Counted from the stretch's first letter, positions 35,009 to 44,891 are shown. The stretch is DNA of 64,000 nucleotides from Flammeovirga agarivorans (GCF_012641475.1 NZ_JABAIL010000007.1:186001-250000); one strand, 5' to 3'. Numbers and translations are program-made. The notes: generated from the letters alone by a model not told the origin.

Positions 35009-36166
35009 ATGATGAGGTATCCTTTAATTTACATATTACTTGGTCTATCAATAAATGTAACGGCTCAGTCTACCTTAGATTTCAATGGACTGTTTCAGGG
35101 GTTTACTACTTATTCACCTGAGTCAGATCAACAACAGCTTTGGACCGGTGTACGATATATCCCAGAATTGAAATATGAATTTGAAATAGATTCCTTACAG
35201 AGTATCTCTGCTTACGTTTCCGCTAATATCTATGGATCTGTTCAATATGCAGGAGGTAATTCCATTTGGGAGGGAACAGTAGCACCTTATAGAGCATGGG
35301 TTCGTTATGCTTACGAAAACAGTGAAGTGAGAATTGGCTTACAGAAAATAGACTTTGGTTCTTCTACTTTATTAAGACCGTTACAATGGTTTAATCAAAT
35401 AGACCCAAGAGACCCTTTAGGCTTAACTAATGGAGTTTATGCTGCATTAGGGAAGTATTACTTTAAGAACAATGCAAATATTTGGTTTTGGGCTTTATAT
35501 GGAAATGAAGAGACGCGAGGATATGATATACTTCAAACAGTAAGAAATCATCCAGAGCTAGGAGGTAGGTTACAATTACCTACCCCGAAAGGAGAAATTG
35601 CCTTTTCCTATCACCATAGAACTGCTGTATTTGATAACCGTTGGAACATCAATGATCCGCTTTTTATTGAAACACCAGAGAACAAGTATGGTGTGGATGG
35701 GAAGTGGGATATTGGCATTGGTATCTGGTTTGAAGGGACATATACAAAGACTAAAGATCCTATCGTTTTAAATGCTAATAGCGATCCATTAGGATTGACT
35801 CACCAAGCATTATTGGATGTCGGAATAGATTATACCATCAAAGGAGTGAATATCGTTTTCGAGCATTTATTTACTAGATATGGAGAAGAAATCAATCAAC
35901 CACAATATAAAGGTAATACAAGTGCCATTTCATTCAATTATCCTGTCAGCTTCTTTGATAATATTTCATTGATGGTCTATCAGGATTGGACGAATGATGG
36001 TACAGGTGTTTATGCCACTTATAACCATGATTTTGATATCTGGACAGGGTATATCATGGCATATTATAACCCAACAACTCAAATTTCAACCCCATATGTA
36101 AATAACGATCTTAACCAATTTACACCTGGTTTTGGATTGAGACTTATGGCAACATTAAATCACTAA
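35009..36166 (+). CDS. Outer-membrane beta-barrel protein of a transport operon
   Basis: Start ATG 35009 is preferred to an upstream TTG that overlaps the TetR gene. The signal peptide is cut after VTAQ (near residue 20), leaving a barrel-like body of about 365 residues. It is rich in Trp/Tyr at strand ends (WIWFEGTYT, YKGNTSAISFNYPV, and a last strand GLRLMATLNH). I cannot name the family confidently; it looks porin-like, as in DUF1302-type barrels. It precedes the ABC ATPase by 12 bases, so it probably is the outer-membrane element of that transport system. Confidence 0.75.
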   Translation: MMRYPLIYILLGLSINVTAQSTLDFNGLFQGFTTYSPESDQQQLWTGVRYIPELKYEFEIDSLQSISAYVSANIYGSVQYAGGNSIWEGTVAPYRAWVRYAYENSEVRIGLQKIDFGSSTLLRPLQWFNQIDPRDPLGLTNGVYAALGKYYFKNNANIWFWALYGNEETRGYDILQTVRNHPELGGRLQLPTPKGEIAFSYHHRTAVFDNRWNINDPLFIETPENKYGVDGKWDIGIGIWFEGTYTKTKDPIVLNANSDPLGLTHQALLDVGIDYTIKGVNIVFEHLFTRYGEEINQPQYKGNTSAISFNYPVSFFDNISLMVYQDWTNDGTGVYATYNHDFDIWTGYIMAYYNPTTQISTPYVNNDLNQFTPGFGLRLMATLNH

Positions 36167-36178
36167 ATAGAACTGAAA

Positions 36179-36871
36179 ATGGAAACAAACAACATTATTG
36201 AAATTCGAAAAGTAACGAAACGGTTTCCTGTAGGAGAATCCGAGTTTACTGCATTAAGTGATATCGAACTCAATTTCAAAAAAGGAGAATTTGCTGGGTT
36301 AATTGGCCCAAGTGGATCTGGAAAGACAACATTACTGAATCTAATTGGTGCATTGGATACCTGTTCTGAAGGTGACATATTAATAAGTGGTAAAAACGTA
36401 GCAGCAAAATCTGATGAGGAATCGGCATTGCTCAGGAATCAACATATAGGCTTTATTTTTCAGAGTTATAACCTATTGCCAGTTTATACCATTTATGAGA
36501 ATGTAGAATTTCCTTTACTACTACAAAAACGTACAAAAGCAGAAAGAAAAGAAGCAGTGATGGAAGCGCTGGAATGGGTGGGTTTAGCTGATATTGCAAA
36601 CAAAAAGCCATCACAAATTTCAGGAGGTCAAGCACAAAGAGTGGCTATAGCTAGATCAATAGTGAAAAAACCAGATATTGTTTTAGCAGATGAACCCACA
36701 GCAAATTTGGACTCAAAGAATGCTTATAAAATCATGGAGATTCTTAAGCAATTAAACGAAGAATTAGGCATCACCTTTATATTCTCCTCACATGATAATA
36801 AAGTAATAGAATCACTCGATCGAGTAATATCATTAGAAGATGGTAAGGTAAAGAACGACGAAAGTAAATAA
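36179..36871 (+). CDS. ABC transporter ATP-binding protein (LolD/MacB-like)
   Basis: A 230-residue ATPase of the LolD/MacB type. Motifs: Walker A GPSGSGKTT (about residues 41-49), Q-loop FIFQSYNLLPVYT, signature ISGGQAQRVAIAR, Walker B VLADEPTANLDS and a His switch FSSHD. Close spacing (4 bases) to the first permease. It powers the FtsX-type permease pair in the following two genes and acts at the inner membrane. Confidence 0.96.
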   Translation: METNNIIEIRKVTKRFPVGESEFTALSDIELNFKKGEFAGLIGPSGSGKTTLLNLIGALDTCSEGDILISGKNVAAKSDEESALLRNQHIGFIFQSYNLLPVYTIYENVEFPLLLQKRTKAERKEAVMEALEWVGLADIANKKPSQISGGQAQRVAIARSIVKKPDIVLADEPTANLDSKNAYKIMEILKQLNEELGITFIFSSHDNKVIESLDRVISLEDGKVKNDESK

Positions 36872-36875
36872 AGCG

Positions 36876-38051
36876 ATGGAAACGATACATAATATATTAC
36901 TAAGTTTTCGACTAGCTTTTAGGAATATCATTAGTTCAGGGTTGAGAACTTGGTTAACGATAATCACATTATCTCTGGCATTTGTCATGATCCTATTTTT
37001 CAATAGCCTATATATGGGTTGGGAATACCAAGGGATCAAGGATCAAGTGAACTGGGAGTTTGCAGAAGGACAATTGATTCATGCAGATTATGATAAAATG
37101 GATCCATTTACGATTGAGTCAGGACATGGCCAATATTCAGAAAATGCACATTTAACCCCAGTATTAATCCGTCAGGCAAATATTTACCCTGATGGTCGAA
37201 TGTTACCAATTTTATTAAAGGGGATTGCGTCAGAACAGGACGTAGTTAAACTACCCACAAAGGTTTTATCCAATTCTAAGGTGCCAATTCCGGTAATTAT
37301 TGGTCAAGGGATGGCCCAAGACAATCACTTGAAAAAGGGTGATGAAATCTTAATGAGGTGGAAAGATAAAAATGGAACCTTTGACGCTCAAAATGTTACT
37401 ATTGTTGATATTTTCGAAACAACTGTACCAACAGTTGATGCTAACCAAGTTTGGATAGGTTTGGAGAAATTGAATCAACTAACAGGGTTTCATCAGCAGG
37501 CCACTTACCTTCTAGCAGATAAAGAATATAAACATCAAAATATAGAAGGTTGGGAATACGAATCAAAACAGGAATTACTTCAACCTTTTTATGATTTGAT
37601 AGAAATGAAAAAAGGAGGTTCTTCATTTCTATATGGAATTCTCATGTTAATCGCATTAATCGCCATTTTCGATTCTCAGGTATTTTCTGTTTTTAAACGT
37701 CAGAAAGAAATTGGGACCTATATAGCTTTAGGTTTTACCAAAAAAAGAGTCACTTTCTTATTTACTCTAGAAGGCACAATGTATGCGTTTATTGCGACAA
37801 TTGTCGGTTCAGCAGTGGCTATTCCATTAATTATGTGGCTGAACAAAGTCGGTATTCCTATGACTTCCAATTTGGAGCAATCAAGAAAGATGGGAATTAC
37901 TATTGATGAGTTTATATACCCATTGTTAACTCCAGAGTTATTTTTCAAAACTATAATATTGGTGGTGCTTTTATCGGCTGTTATTAGCTATCTACCGGTG
38001 AGAAAAATTTCTAAAATGAATACTGTTGACGCATTAAAAGGGAAGAAATAA
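36876..38051 (+). CDS. FtsX-type ABC permease 1 (LolC/E-like)
   Basis: A 391-residue permease of the LolC/E or MacB membrane type: one N-terminal helix (about 20-45), a large periplasmic domain of about 200 residues, then three C-terminal helices (about 255-280, 300-325, 355-375). The FtsX marks QVFSVFKRQKEIGTYIALGFTKKRVTFLF and VRKISKMNTVDALKGKK at the end are clear. Its stop overlaps the second permease start (TAATG), so they are translationally coupled and probably form a heterodimer. Confidence 0.93.
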   Translation: METIHNILLSFRLAFRNIISSGLRTWLTIITLSLAFVMILFFNSLYMGWEYQGIKDQVNWEFAEGQLIHADYDKMDPFTIESGHGQYSENAHLTPVLIRQANIYPDGRMLPILLKGIASEQDVVKLPTKVLSNSKVPIPVIIGQGMAQDNHLKKGDEILMRWKDKNGTFDAQNVTIVDIFETTVPTVDANQVWIGLEKLNQLTGFHQQATYLLADKEYKHQNIEGWEYESKQELLQPFYDLIEMKKGGSSFLYGILMLIALIAIFDSQVFSVFKRQKEIGTYIALGFTKKRVTFLFTLEGTMYAFIATIVGSAVAIPLIMWLNKVGIPMTSNLEQSRKMGITIDEFIYPLLTPELFFKTIILVVLLSAVISYLPVRKISKMNTVDALKGKK

Positions 38052-39325
38052 TGTTTGAGTTTTTATTTAAAGGTCTTATTAGAGACAAAAGTAGAAGTTT
38101 ACTCCCTGTTATTGTTGTTAGCTTGGGAGTAACATTATCTGTATTCTTCATAGGTTATATTGAAGGATTTTCTACAGATATGATTAGTCAAAATGCTCGT
38201 TTTGGAACTGGTCATGTGAAAGTAATGACAAGGGAGTATGTTAAAAATATATCACAACGTCCTTTAGATTTATCAATCTTAGAAGCTGATAAGTTATTAG
38301 AACAACTGAATGATAAATACCCAGAGATGGATTGGGTAAGAAGGTTCTCCTTTGGTGGTATTCTTGATGTACCCGATAAAAATGGAATTACTAAAACACA
38401 AGGTATTGCAGGTGGAATGGCATTTAACCTATCATCTTCATCTAAAGACCTAGAAAGAATGCAGATCCGAGAGAACCTAGTCGAAGGAAAAATGCCTTCT
38501 GGTTCATTTGAAATGTTGTTGGGAAAAGGTCTGGCCGAAAGAATGGGAGTAAAGTTAGGGGATACAATTACCTTCTTCGGAGCTACTATGGATGGAAGTA
38601 TGTCTTTTCAAAATTTCACATACGTGGGAGCAGTATCTTTTGGAATGTCTGTCATGGATGATAGAACTTTTATTATAGATACAAAAGATGCTGAGCAAAT
38701 CTTGGATATGGAAAATGCCGCTCAGGAAATTTTCGGTTTTCTTCCCATTGATATTTATGATGGAGATAAGATACAGGAAGTAAAGAATTCATTCAATGCA
38801 CTTTATGAAAATGATACTGATGAATATGCACCAGAAATGTTGGCATTGAGAGATCAGAATGGTTTAAGCACTATGTTGGACTTGATGAACACATTTGCAT
38901 CAATTTTTAATATCTTCTTTATTTTCGCGATGTCTATTGTTTTATGGAACACAGGTTTATTAGGTGGCTTAAGAAGGTATACTGAATTCGGAATCCGAAT
39001 CGCAATTGGAGAGTCTAAAAAAGCAATTTATAAAAGCCTTTTGTTGGAGTCTGTAATAGTTGGAGTCATAGGTTCTATCATAGGAACTGTATTCGGGTTG
39101 CTTCTTACATTTTATTTACAAGAAGTAGGTTTAGATATTTCTAATGTAACATCTGGTCAAAATAGTGTTTTGATTAGCAATGTCATTCGGGCTAAATTGG
39201 TTTCAACTCAACTTTGGATAGGTTTTATACCTGGTGTAATGGCCACTTTCCTTGGTGCTTTATTGTCAGGAAGAGGTGTTTTTAAGCGTCAAACATCAGA
39301 ATTATTTAACGAATTGGGTGTTTAA
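38051..39325 (+). CDS. FtsX-type ABC permease 2 (LolC/E-like)
   Basis: A 424-residue permease, similar to the one encoded upstream: N-terminal helix, a periplasmic domain with an ILDVPDKNGI-type beta sheet, then three helices near residues 285-415, and GGLRRYTEFGIRIAIGESKKAIYKSLLLESVIVGVIGSIIG as the FtsX core. It pairs with permease 1. Together with the ATPase it resembles LolCDE, which lifts lipoproteins from the inner membrane. Which lipid-like cargo it moves is not evident. Confidence 0.93.
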   Translation: MFEFLFKGLIRDKSRSLLPVIVVSLGVTLSVFFIGYIEGFSTDMISQNARFGTGHVKVMTREYVKNISQRPLDLSILEADKLLEQLNDKYPEMDWVRRFSFGGILDVPDKNGITKTQGIAGGMAFNLSSSSKDLERMQIRENLVEGKMPSGSFEMLLGKGLAERMGVKLGDTITFFGATMDGSMSFQNFTYVGAVSFGMSVMDDRTFIIDTKDAEQILDMENAAQEIFGFLPIDIYDGDKIQEVKNSFNALYENDTDEYAPEMLALRDQNGLSTMLDLMNTFASIFNIFFIFAMSIVLWNTGLLGGLRRYTEFGIRIAIGESKKAIYKSLLLESVIVGVIGSIIGTVFGLLLTFYLQEVGLDISNVTSGQNSVLISNVIRAKLVSTQLWIGFIPGVMATFLGALLSGRGVFKRQTSELFNELGV

Positions 39326-39336
39326 ATACTAGAACA

Positions 39337-40068
39337 ATGAAAAAAATAATAACAATAGTTTTACTTTATATATCCTCTTTATCACTTGCTCAAGATGCAC
39401 AGAGTATCTTAAAGAAGATTGATCAAAACATGTATTCTGAAACTAAAATTTCTACGTCGAAAATGATCGTCTATGGAAAAAGGAAAACTAAGGAAATTGT
39501 TTCAAAAGGTTATACTAGAGGAACTTCAGATTCCTTCTCAGAATACCTATCTCCCGCAAGAGAAAAAGGTACAAAAATGTTGAAATTAGAGGATAAACTT
39601 TGGATCTATTCCCCATCTTCGGATCGTACTATTCAAATCTCGGGTCATATGTTAAGGCAGTCAGTCAATGGATCAGATATGTCTTACGAAGATATGATGC
39701 AAGAACGTAAGTTAGTAGATACCTACAAAGCTACATTGGTAGGAGAAGAAGAAATGAATGGAGAGCAATGTATTGTTCTAGATTTAGAGGCGAAAGTAGC
39801 AGATATAACTTATTACAAAATGAAAATGTGGGTAACTAAAGATCATTATGTACCCATGAGACAAGATCTTTTTGCCAAAAGTGGTCAAATGCTAAAGCAG
39901 ATGAATATGTCTGATATTCGAAAAGTAGGAGATAGGTATTTCCCTTTTAAAATGAATTATAAAGACGTATTGAAAGATGGAAAAGGAACCGATTTTATTA
40001 TTATGGATCTACAAGATAATGTTCCTATTCCTGACCATGTTTTTAATAAAAGTAATTTAAAGAAATAA
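39337..40068 (+). CDS. LolA-like outer-membrane lipoprotein-sorting protein
   Basis: A 243-residue secreted protein (signal cut near SLAQ, residue 18) of the outer-membrane-lipoprotein-sorting family (TP_0789-like). Landmarks are ILKKIDQNMYSETKISTSKMIV, KGTKMLKLEDKLWIYSPSSDR, ISGHMLRQSVNGSDMSYEDMM and a C-terminal DVPIPDHVFNKSNL-like end. These proteins fold like LolA, with a hydrophobic cup for acyl chains. It ends the operon and should carry the ABC system's lipid or lipoprotein cargo across the periplasm. Confidence 0.9.
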   Translation: MKKIITIVLLYISSLSLAQDAQSILKKIDQNMYSETKISTSKMIVYGKRKTKEIVSKGYTRGTSDSFSEYLSPAREKGTKMLKLEDKLWIYSPSSDRTIQISGHMLRQSVNGSDMSYEDMMQERKLVDTYKATLVGEEEMNGEQCIVLDLEAKVADITYYKMKMWVTKDHYVPMRQDLFAKSGQMLKQMNMSDIRKVGDRYFPFKMNYKDVLKDGKGTDFIIMDLQDNVPIPDHVFNKSNLKK

Positions 40069-40094
40069 ATAGTGACTTAGAACCAATCCTGCAA

Positions 40095-40126
40095 GGCCTG
40101 TGAAAGATTTTCATGGGCCATTTTTT
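40095..40126 (+). terminator. Intrinsic terminator of the ABC/LolA operon
   Basis: GGCCTGTGAAA (40095-40105) pairs with TTTCATGGGCC (40109-40119) including two G-T pairs, followed by a T run. Confidence 0.85.
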
Positions 40127-40209
40127 TGATTTAGTAAAGTTATGATAAATGTTATGTGATATCACCCAATCTATTTTTAACTTCGGTTCAAAATTAATCT
40201 ATAGGTAAA

Positions 40210-40581
40210 ATGAATACTTTAGAACAGATTCAACAATTAAACAGCGACGGCCAAAAGGTCGATGTAGAATATATTCTAGATGAAGATCACTATGATTTAT
40301 TAATGGATTTGGCAGAATCTGAAACTGATGATGAAGAAGAGGAGATCTTTAAACAAATGGAAGGTGTACCAAATTTACCAATAATGGCTTCTGTTATTGA
40401 ACTTTGGGAAAACACTGTCGGAGCAGTGATGATCTATAAAGAGTTCTCAGAAGGTACCGGTATTACGATGTCAGAAAAGTCTGAATTGGAAGAAGAACTC
40501 TGTGGAGAGTTATCCAATGACTTTTCAAGATTTACAGTAATCATCAATAATCAGGTGGTTAGAGTACAAGTAAAAGGATAA
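40210..40581 (+). CDS. Acidic cytoplasmic hypothetical protein, 123 aa
   Basis: A soluble acidic protein without signal peptide or membrane helix. It contains an Asp/Glu run (ETDDEEEE, about residues 38-45) and mixed alpha/beta prediction. I do not recognise the family. It is flanked by terminators on both sides, so it is probably a single-gene transcript. Confidence 0.7.
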   Translation: MNTLEQIQQLNSDGQKVDVEYILDEDHYDLLMDLAESETDDEEEEIFKQMEGVPNLPIMASVIELWENTVGAVMIYKEFSEGTGITMSEKSELEEELCGELSNDFSRFTVIINNQVVRVQVKG

Positions 40582-40586
40582 TAAAA

Positions 40587-40615
40587 AAGGCTACCAAATA
40601 GGTAGCCTTATATGT
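40587..40615. terminator. Terminator hairpin between convergent genes
   Basis: AAGGCTACC (40587-40595) pairs with GGTAGCCTT (40601-40609) over an AAATA loop, with A residues before and a TTTTA tail after on the other side. Confidence 0.8.
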
Positions 40616-40616
40616 T

Positions 40617-42254
40617 TTATTCTAGATCCCAATTAACTTTAAATGCACCATTATTGAGTGCATCATAATAGCTATCATCATAGTTAGTGACATTTACTTC
40701 ATAATTTAAAGGAAGATTATCAAATAACGTATTGGTATTTTCTTGATTTAGAGAAGATAAATTGAAATTAAATTCCCTTGTCAAGTGATTAGACTTATTT
40801 AAAGTAATATAGATGGCCTGTCTAAAATTCGGGTTTGATTGATCCAATTCCTTCACCATAACGAACTTATAAAAATAATCTGCATTGTGATTATTTATTG
40901 TTACATCGCCATCTTGAATTGAAATTCCAAAATCTTCTGGACTATAAAAATTTCTATAATTTGTAAAAGGAAGTTCTTTTGTCGTTGTAGTTAAGAGGGA
41001 ATAATATTCTGTTTGATTATTATCAGCTCTTAATGAATAAATGACTTCAGTATTTTCGTTAAGTACTTTTCTCGTCTTATAATATTCGATATTATTCTCA
41101 TCGTAGAAGTCAAACATATTATAAATTTGACCTACAATACCATCAGATTTAACAAAACAAGAAACTAGTAGTCTTTCTCGATCTTTGTAAGGTAGAGCTT
41201 TCCAATCTGTAGGTTCAGTTAATTGATCTTCTTCTACCCATAATGTGTCTCCATTATTAATATACGATAGTACAACGATATTTGAATTGTCACCTGAAGA
41301 GATCACTAAGTCATTTAGTGTAACTCTTTTAATTGCAGTTGGGTCAATAATATTTTCGAAAGTTGTAAATTGATAGCCATCTTTTGTTGTAGTTTCATAC
41401 TTACCATATCTACCTGAAAAGCTGTAGTCTATCGAATTGTTAATTGCAACAGTAACGGACTTGTAATCACCCTTATTGCTAGAAGAAGCATAATTGATCT
41501 TAGAAGAACCATTTGAAGAAATTTCATCAATATACATACTATTAATCACTGAAGTGACAGTAGAACCATTTGATGAAGGATTTTCTTGGGTATTATTAAT
41601 GAGTTTACAGAGGAAATACTCTTGTCCTTCATACCCCTCAGGGATTTCAAGAGTAAGAGAATCACCTTCAATATTTGCAACATTATAAATGTCTGTAATT
41701 CTATTGTATTCTAAATCTGCATAAAATAGATCTATTGAAAAAGCCGTCCAGACATCAGTGTATGAGAAGTATTGAAGTTGAATATAATTACTCTCATAAA
41801 AGATAGCGGGGAAATAATTATCAACTTCCATACTTATTGTCGTAGTAACTTCTACTTCCTCTTCTGATAGAACTTCTTTTAAAAAAAGTTTAACCTCCAA
41901 GTTTACAAAACCTTCAGGTAGCTCCTTACTGTCAATTGGAAAATTAATGGAAGTTGAATCCTCAGAGAAAATACCTTCTGATATCTGCTGATTATTATGT
42001 TCAAGTACAACTGTCGTAATTTCTAAATATTCGAGATCCAAGTCTTGAATAGAAGCCGATAAAGTATCATCACCTCTTAGAAATGATAAGGTAGAGTCTG
42101 ATACTAAAGTGGGAAGGTCAAATTCAGTCTCAAGGTCTTCTTCATTTTGCTCTTGTTCTTCTTCTAGCTCTTCTACTACTTCTTTTTGGGTAGTACAAGA
42201 AGCATTAAAAAAGAGTATTGAAATACATAAGATGGAAAATAGTTGCTTAATCAT
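40617..42254 (-). CDS. Large lipoprotein, paralogue of the 42641 gene
   Basis: A 545-residue lipoprotein: lipobox FFNASC (lipid Cys near residue 20), an acidic linker with Glu runs, then a beta-rich body. The segments LPTLVSDSTLSFLRGD, ISEGIFSEDSTSINFPIDSKEL, EVDNYFPAIFY and NIEGDSLTLEIPEGYEGQEY each have matching counterparts in the protein from 42641. I know no family or function. It lies on the minus strand, downstream of its paralogue, with a terminator between them, so each has its own transcript. Confidence 0.75.
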   Translation of the reverse strand: MIKQLFSILCISILFFNASCTTQKEVVEELEEEQEQNEEDLETEFDLPTLVSDSTLSFLRGDDTLSASIQDLDLEYLEITTVVLEHNNQQISEGIFSEDSTSINFPIDSKELPEGFVNLEVKLFLKEVLSEEEVEVTTTISMEVDNYFPAIFYESNYIQLQYFSYTDVWTAFSIDLFYADLEYNRITDIYNVANIEGDSLTLEIPEGYEGQEYFLCKLINNTQENPSSNGSTVTSVINSMYIDEISSNGSSKINYASSSNKGDYKSVTVAINNSIDYSFSGRYGKYETTTKDGYQFTTFENIIDPTAIKRVTLNDLVISSGDNSNIVVLSYINNGDTLWVEEDQLTEPTDWKALPYKDRERLLVSCFVKSDGIVGQIYNMFDFYDENNIEYYKTRKVLNENTEVIYSLRADNNQTEYYSLLTTTTKELPFTNYRNFYSPEDFGISIQDGDVTINNHNADYFYKFVMVKELDQSNPNFRQAIYITLNKSNHLTREFNFNLSSLNQENTNTLFDNLPLNYEVNVTNYDDSYYDALNNGAFKVNWDLE

Positions 42255-42600
42255 AGTGATTTGTAATTTTGTTTTAGCGATGGAAATATCAATAATAACA
42301 GCATTAAAGTATTGATCTATAGTTACTTAATTAATTGAATTGAAGTTGAGAATTTGTTTTCTTAAGGATACTGATGAGAAGATGTAGCGTTAAAAAATTA
42401 TCAATACCTTATTTGATCAAAATAGAAGTCTATTACTTCTACAATAGCGTTTTATATCAATACTTTGCTTAAGTTATTATTGTATGTTAGATTAAATTAA
42501 GAACCAATATTACAAAATCAAGTTGAATTGTCAAGCATAAGAAGGTACAAATAGTATTGTTTTCTGCTTCTTAATAGAATTATATCCTCATAGATTGTAA
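42255..42600. other. Promoter-side gap of the 40617 gene, no gene seen
   Basis: An AT-rich 346-base stretch between the two paralogous lipoprotein genes. It must hold the promoter of the downstream minus-strand gene, but I can pick out neither a clear box nor another gene. The terminator of the upstream paralogue lies just beyond, at 42601. Confidence 0.4.
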
Positions 42601-42640
42601 AAATTAAGGCCGTTAATTTTTTTATTAACGGCCTTAATTT
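42601..42640 (-). terminator. Strong terminator of the 42641 lipoprotein gene
   Basis: AAATTAAGGCCGTTAAT (42601-42617) pairs perfectly with ATTAACGGCCTTAATTT (42624-42640), a 17-bp stem immediately after the minus-strand stop codon. Confidence 0.9.
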
Positions 42641-44353
42641 TTATTGAAGTACTCTTTGATGATTAATATAATGTTCTGTTGTTCTTTGAACTCTTGCAGG
42701 AGTAGGAACATCAGACCAATTAATACTAAATGATCCATCAATTAAATGCGAATTTGAAGCAGCATCATATTGTGAAACACTATAACTTACATCGTGACTA
42801 GATGAAGATAATAGCTCATTTAGAATACTATTGTTTAGAGAAGAAATATCAAAATTAAAACTTCGTCCCATTTCAATATCTTGTTGGCTATATAATCTGA
42901 TTTCACTGATTACCTCATCTTTATTATCTCCCGTATTGTTTGATAAGGTGATTCTTCTTGTTTGGTTATCTAAAACTAAATCACTTTTTAAACCAATTTT
43001 GTCAGAAGTATTTACAGTAGTAAAGTTATCTTTTGTAATATACTGTCTGTAGTTGTTGATAGGAGTTTCTCTTCCTGATGTTCTAACAGTAGTATTACCA
43101 CCATCAAAATACTTAGTAGCTATAATAAGGTATTCAATTTCTGTATCACTATTTAGTGGTTTTCTTACCTTATAAAATTTTTCATCATCTTCATAACCAA
43201 AAGTCTCCATCGAAGATAAGAAGCCTTCTTGATCTCCTTTTATCCCAAATGTATACATATGGAAGTATTCTTGATCTATTTCGTTAAAACGAAATTCCAC
43301 ATACTCATCAGTGAGAGAGTTTTGTTCTATCTTCATAGTGTCACCATCTTCCATAAAGCTAAGTAAGACAGTAGCATATTTCTCACCACTAAATACGGTT
43401 ACATTGTCCATAAACATATTACGGTAAGAGATTGGGACTTTTACTTTTTCATAAGTAATGTAGTTATAGTTATCATCAGAGCTTTCAGATCTAGTATCAG
43501 CACCACTTTGATAATACCCACTAACATAATAATCTTCAATATCTTTACTAATAGCTAAAGTGATACTTTTTTCTACTAGAGGATCTCGAAACTTAAACTC
43601 ATTACTTTCTCCATTAGTATGTTTGGTTTCAATCGTAATTGAGTTATTATTTCTCTTATTATTATTGTTGTAAGGTTCCTCACTTGTATCTCCATATATC
43701 TCATCGATATAATGTTCTACTCTAACAATGTTATAAGTTTGACCTTCAAAATCTTCTGGGATTTCAATCATCACTGAATCTCCTTCAATTTCAGCACTGT
43801 TATAAATTTCAGAAATCTGATTGTTGTTCTGATCAGTAATAAAGAAGTCTAAAGAATATTCAGTTCTTCTACTATAATTATTGTCATAGTTGCGATCAGA
43901 GTATCCATTTCCTACATATAAGGCCGGGAAGTAATTATCTACTTCAATATCAAAATTTAGAGATGCTTCGGTTTCACTAAGTCCCTCTAATGCCTCGAAA
44001 GTTGCTTTAACTTCAAGGTTGGTAATGCCGTCTTTTATTGTCTTAGAATCAATTTCGAAAGTGATTTTTGAAGTTTCATCATTGATAACACCTTCAGAAA
44101 TTTGTTTTCCCTCATGGTTAAGTACAATATTCTCTAGTGTTAAAATGTCACTTTGGTAATCACTGAATGCCACAGAAATACTATAGTCACCTCTTACATA
44201 TGAATCGATAGAATCTACTGCTATAGTTGGGAGTTCATATTCAAGGTCTGGAGTTTCATCAATAATTTCCTCAACTACATCTTTAGATTCTGTACAGGCA
44301 AATATCCCTACAAAAACAGGTAGACATAAACCCGTCAAACGCTTTAAGTTCAT
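42641..44353 (-). CDS. Large lipoprotein, paralogue of the 40617 gene
   Basis: A 570-residue lipoprotein: lipobox FVGIFAC (lipid Cys near residue 20), acidic stretch, LPTIAVDSIDSYVRGD, ISEGVINDETSKITFEIDSKT, EVDNYFPALYV and EIEGDSVMIEIPEDFEGQTY. Asn-rich loops are frequent (e.g. NNNNKRNNNS). The common blocks with the 40617 protein in the same order show duplication with strong divergence. No enzyme motif is seen. Codon and base composition look the same as neighbours, so no obvious sign of recent transfer. Confidence 0.75.
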   Translation of the reverse strand: MNLKRLTGLCLPVFVGIFACTESKDVVEEIIDETPDLEYELPTIAVDSIDSYVRGDYSISVAFSDYQSDILTLENIVLNHEGKQISEGVINDETSKITFEIDSKTIKDGITNLEVKATFEALEGLSETEASLNFDIEVDNYFPALYVGNGYSDRNYDNNYSRRTEYSLDFFITDQNNNQISEIYNSAEIEGDSVMIEIPEDFEGQTYNIVRVEHYIDEIYGDTSEEPYNNNNKRNNNSITIETKHTNGESNEFKFRDPLVEKSITLAISKDIEDYYVSGYYQSGADTRSESSDDNYNYITYEKVKVPISYRNMFMDNVTVFSGEKYATVLLSFMEDGDTMKIEQNSLTDEYVEFRFNEIDQEYFHMYTFGIKGDQEGFLSSMETFGYEDDEKFYKVRKPLNSDTEIEYLIIATKYFDGGNTTVRTSGRETPINNYRQYITKDNFTTVNTSDKIGLKSDLVLDNQTRRITLSNNTGDNKDEVISEIRLYSQQDIEMGRSFNFDISSLNNSILNELLSSSSHDVSYSVSQYDAASNSHLIDGSFSINWSDVPTPARVQRTTEHYINHQRVLQ

Positions 44354-44459
44354 TAAAAATTTAGTTTACTTTGATGGATAAGATTAAAAAGTTTTATCTA
44401 AATTAATCAATATTTTTTAACAAAAAAGGATAATTCACAAAACAAAAGTTAATTAACTA

Positions 44460-44891
44460 ATGATACTAAGGACAGTTATTTTATTGGGGATTCTACTTTC
44501 TTTTTTTAGTTGTGAAGATAACAAAGTGGACGATAATATGTCTCCAGAAGAGGATGAAAACCTTTCTGAAGTGCTCATTGACGAAGAATTATATCAAAAT
44601 GTATCCGCTTCAAAAGTTGACTCGGCTTATATAATAAATGATACATTACATCTTATATTTTCAAATAGTGGTTGTAGTGGAGACTCTTGGGTATTCTATG
44701 TGGTTGATGCTGGTTTAATTATGGAATCTTATCCCCCTCAGAGAAGTTTGAAGTTTGTTTTAGAGAATAGTGAACAGTGTGAGGCGTATATCACAAGAGA
44801 AACTAAAATTGATTTAAAACCGATAAAAGATGAAACATTTCCGGTTGTTTTACATTTAGATGGATGGAATAAATCTTTAATGTACGAATAA
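44460..44891 (+). CDS. Hypothetical lipoprotein, 143 aa
   Basis: A small lipoprotein with lipobox SFFSC (lipid Cys near residue 18), an acidic linker, and a beta-type domain holding two further Cys (SGCSGDSW and EQCEAY) that may form a disulfide. I do not recognise the family. It lies divergent to the large lipoprotein and 4 bases ahead of tspO, so it is probably transcribed with it. Confidence 0.7.
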   Translation: MILRTVILLGILLSFFSCEDNKVDDNMSPEEDENLSEVLIDEELYQNVSASKVDSAYIINDTLHLIFSNSGCSGDSWVFYVVDAGLIMESYPPQRSLKFVLENSEQCEAYITRETKIDLKPIKDETFPVVLHLDGWNKSLMYE

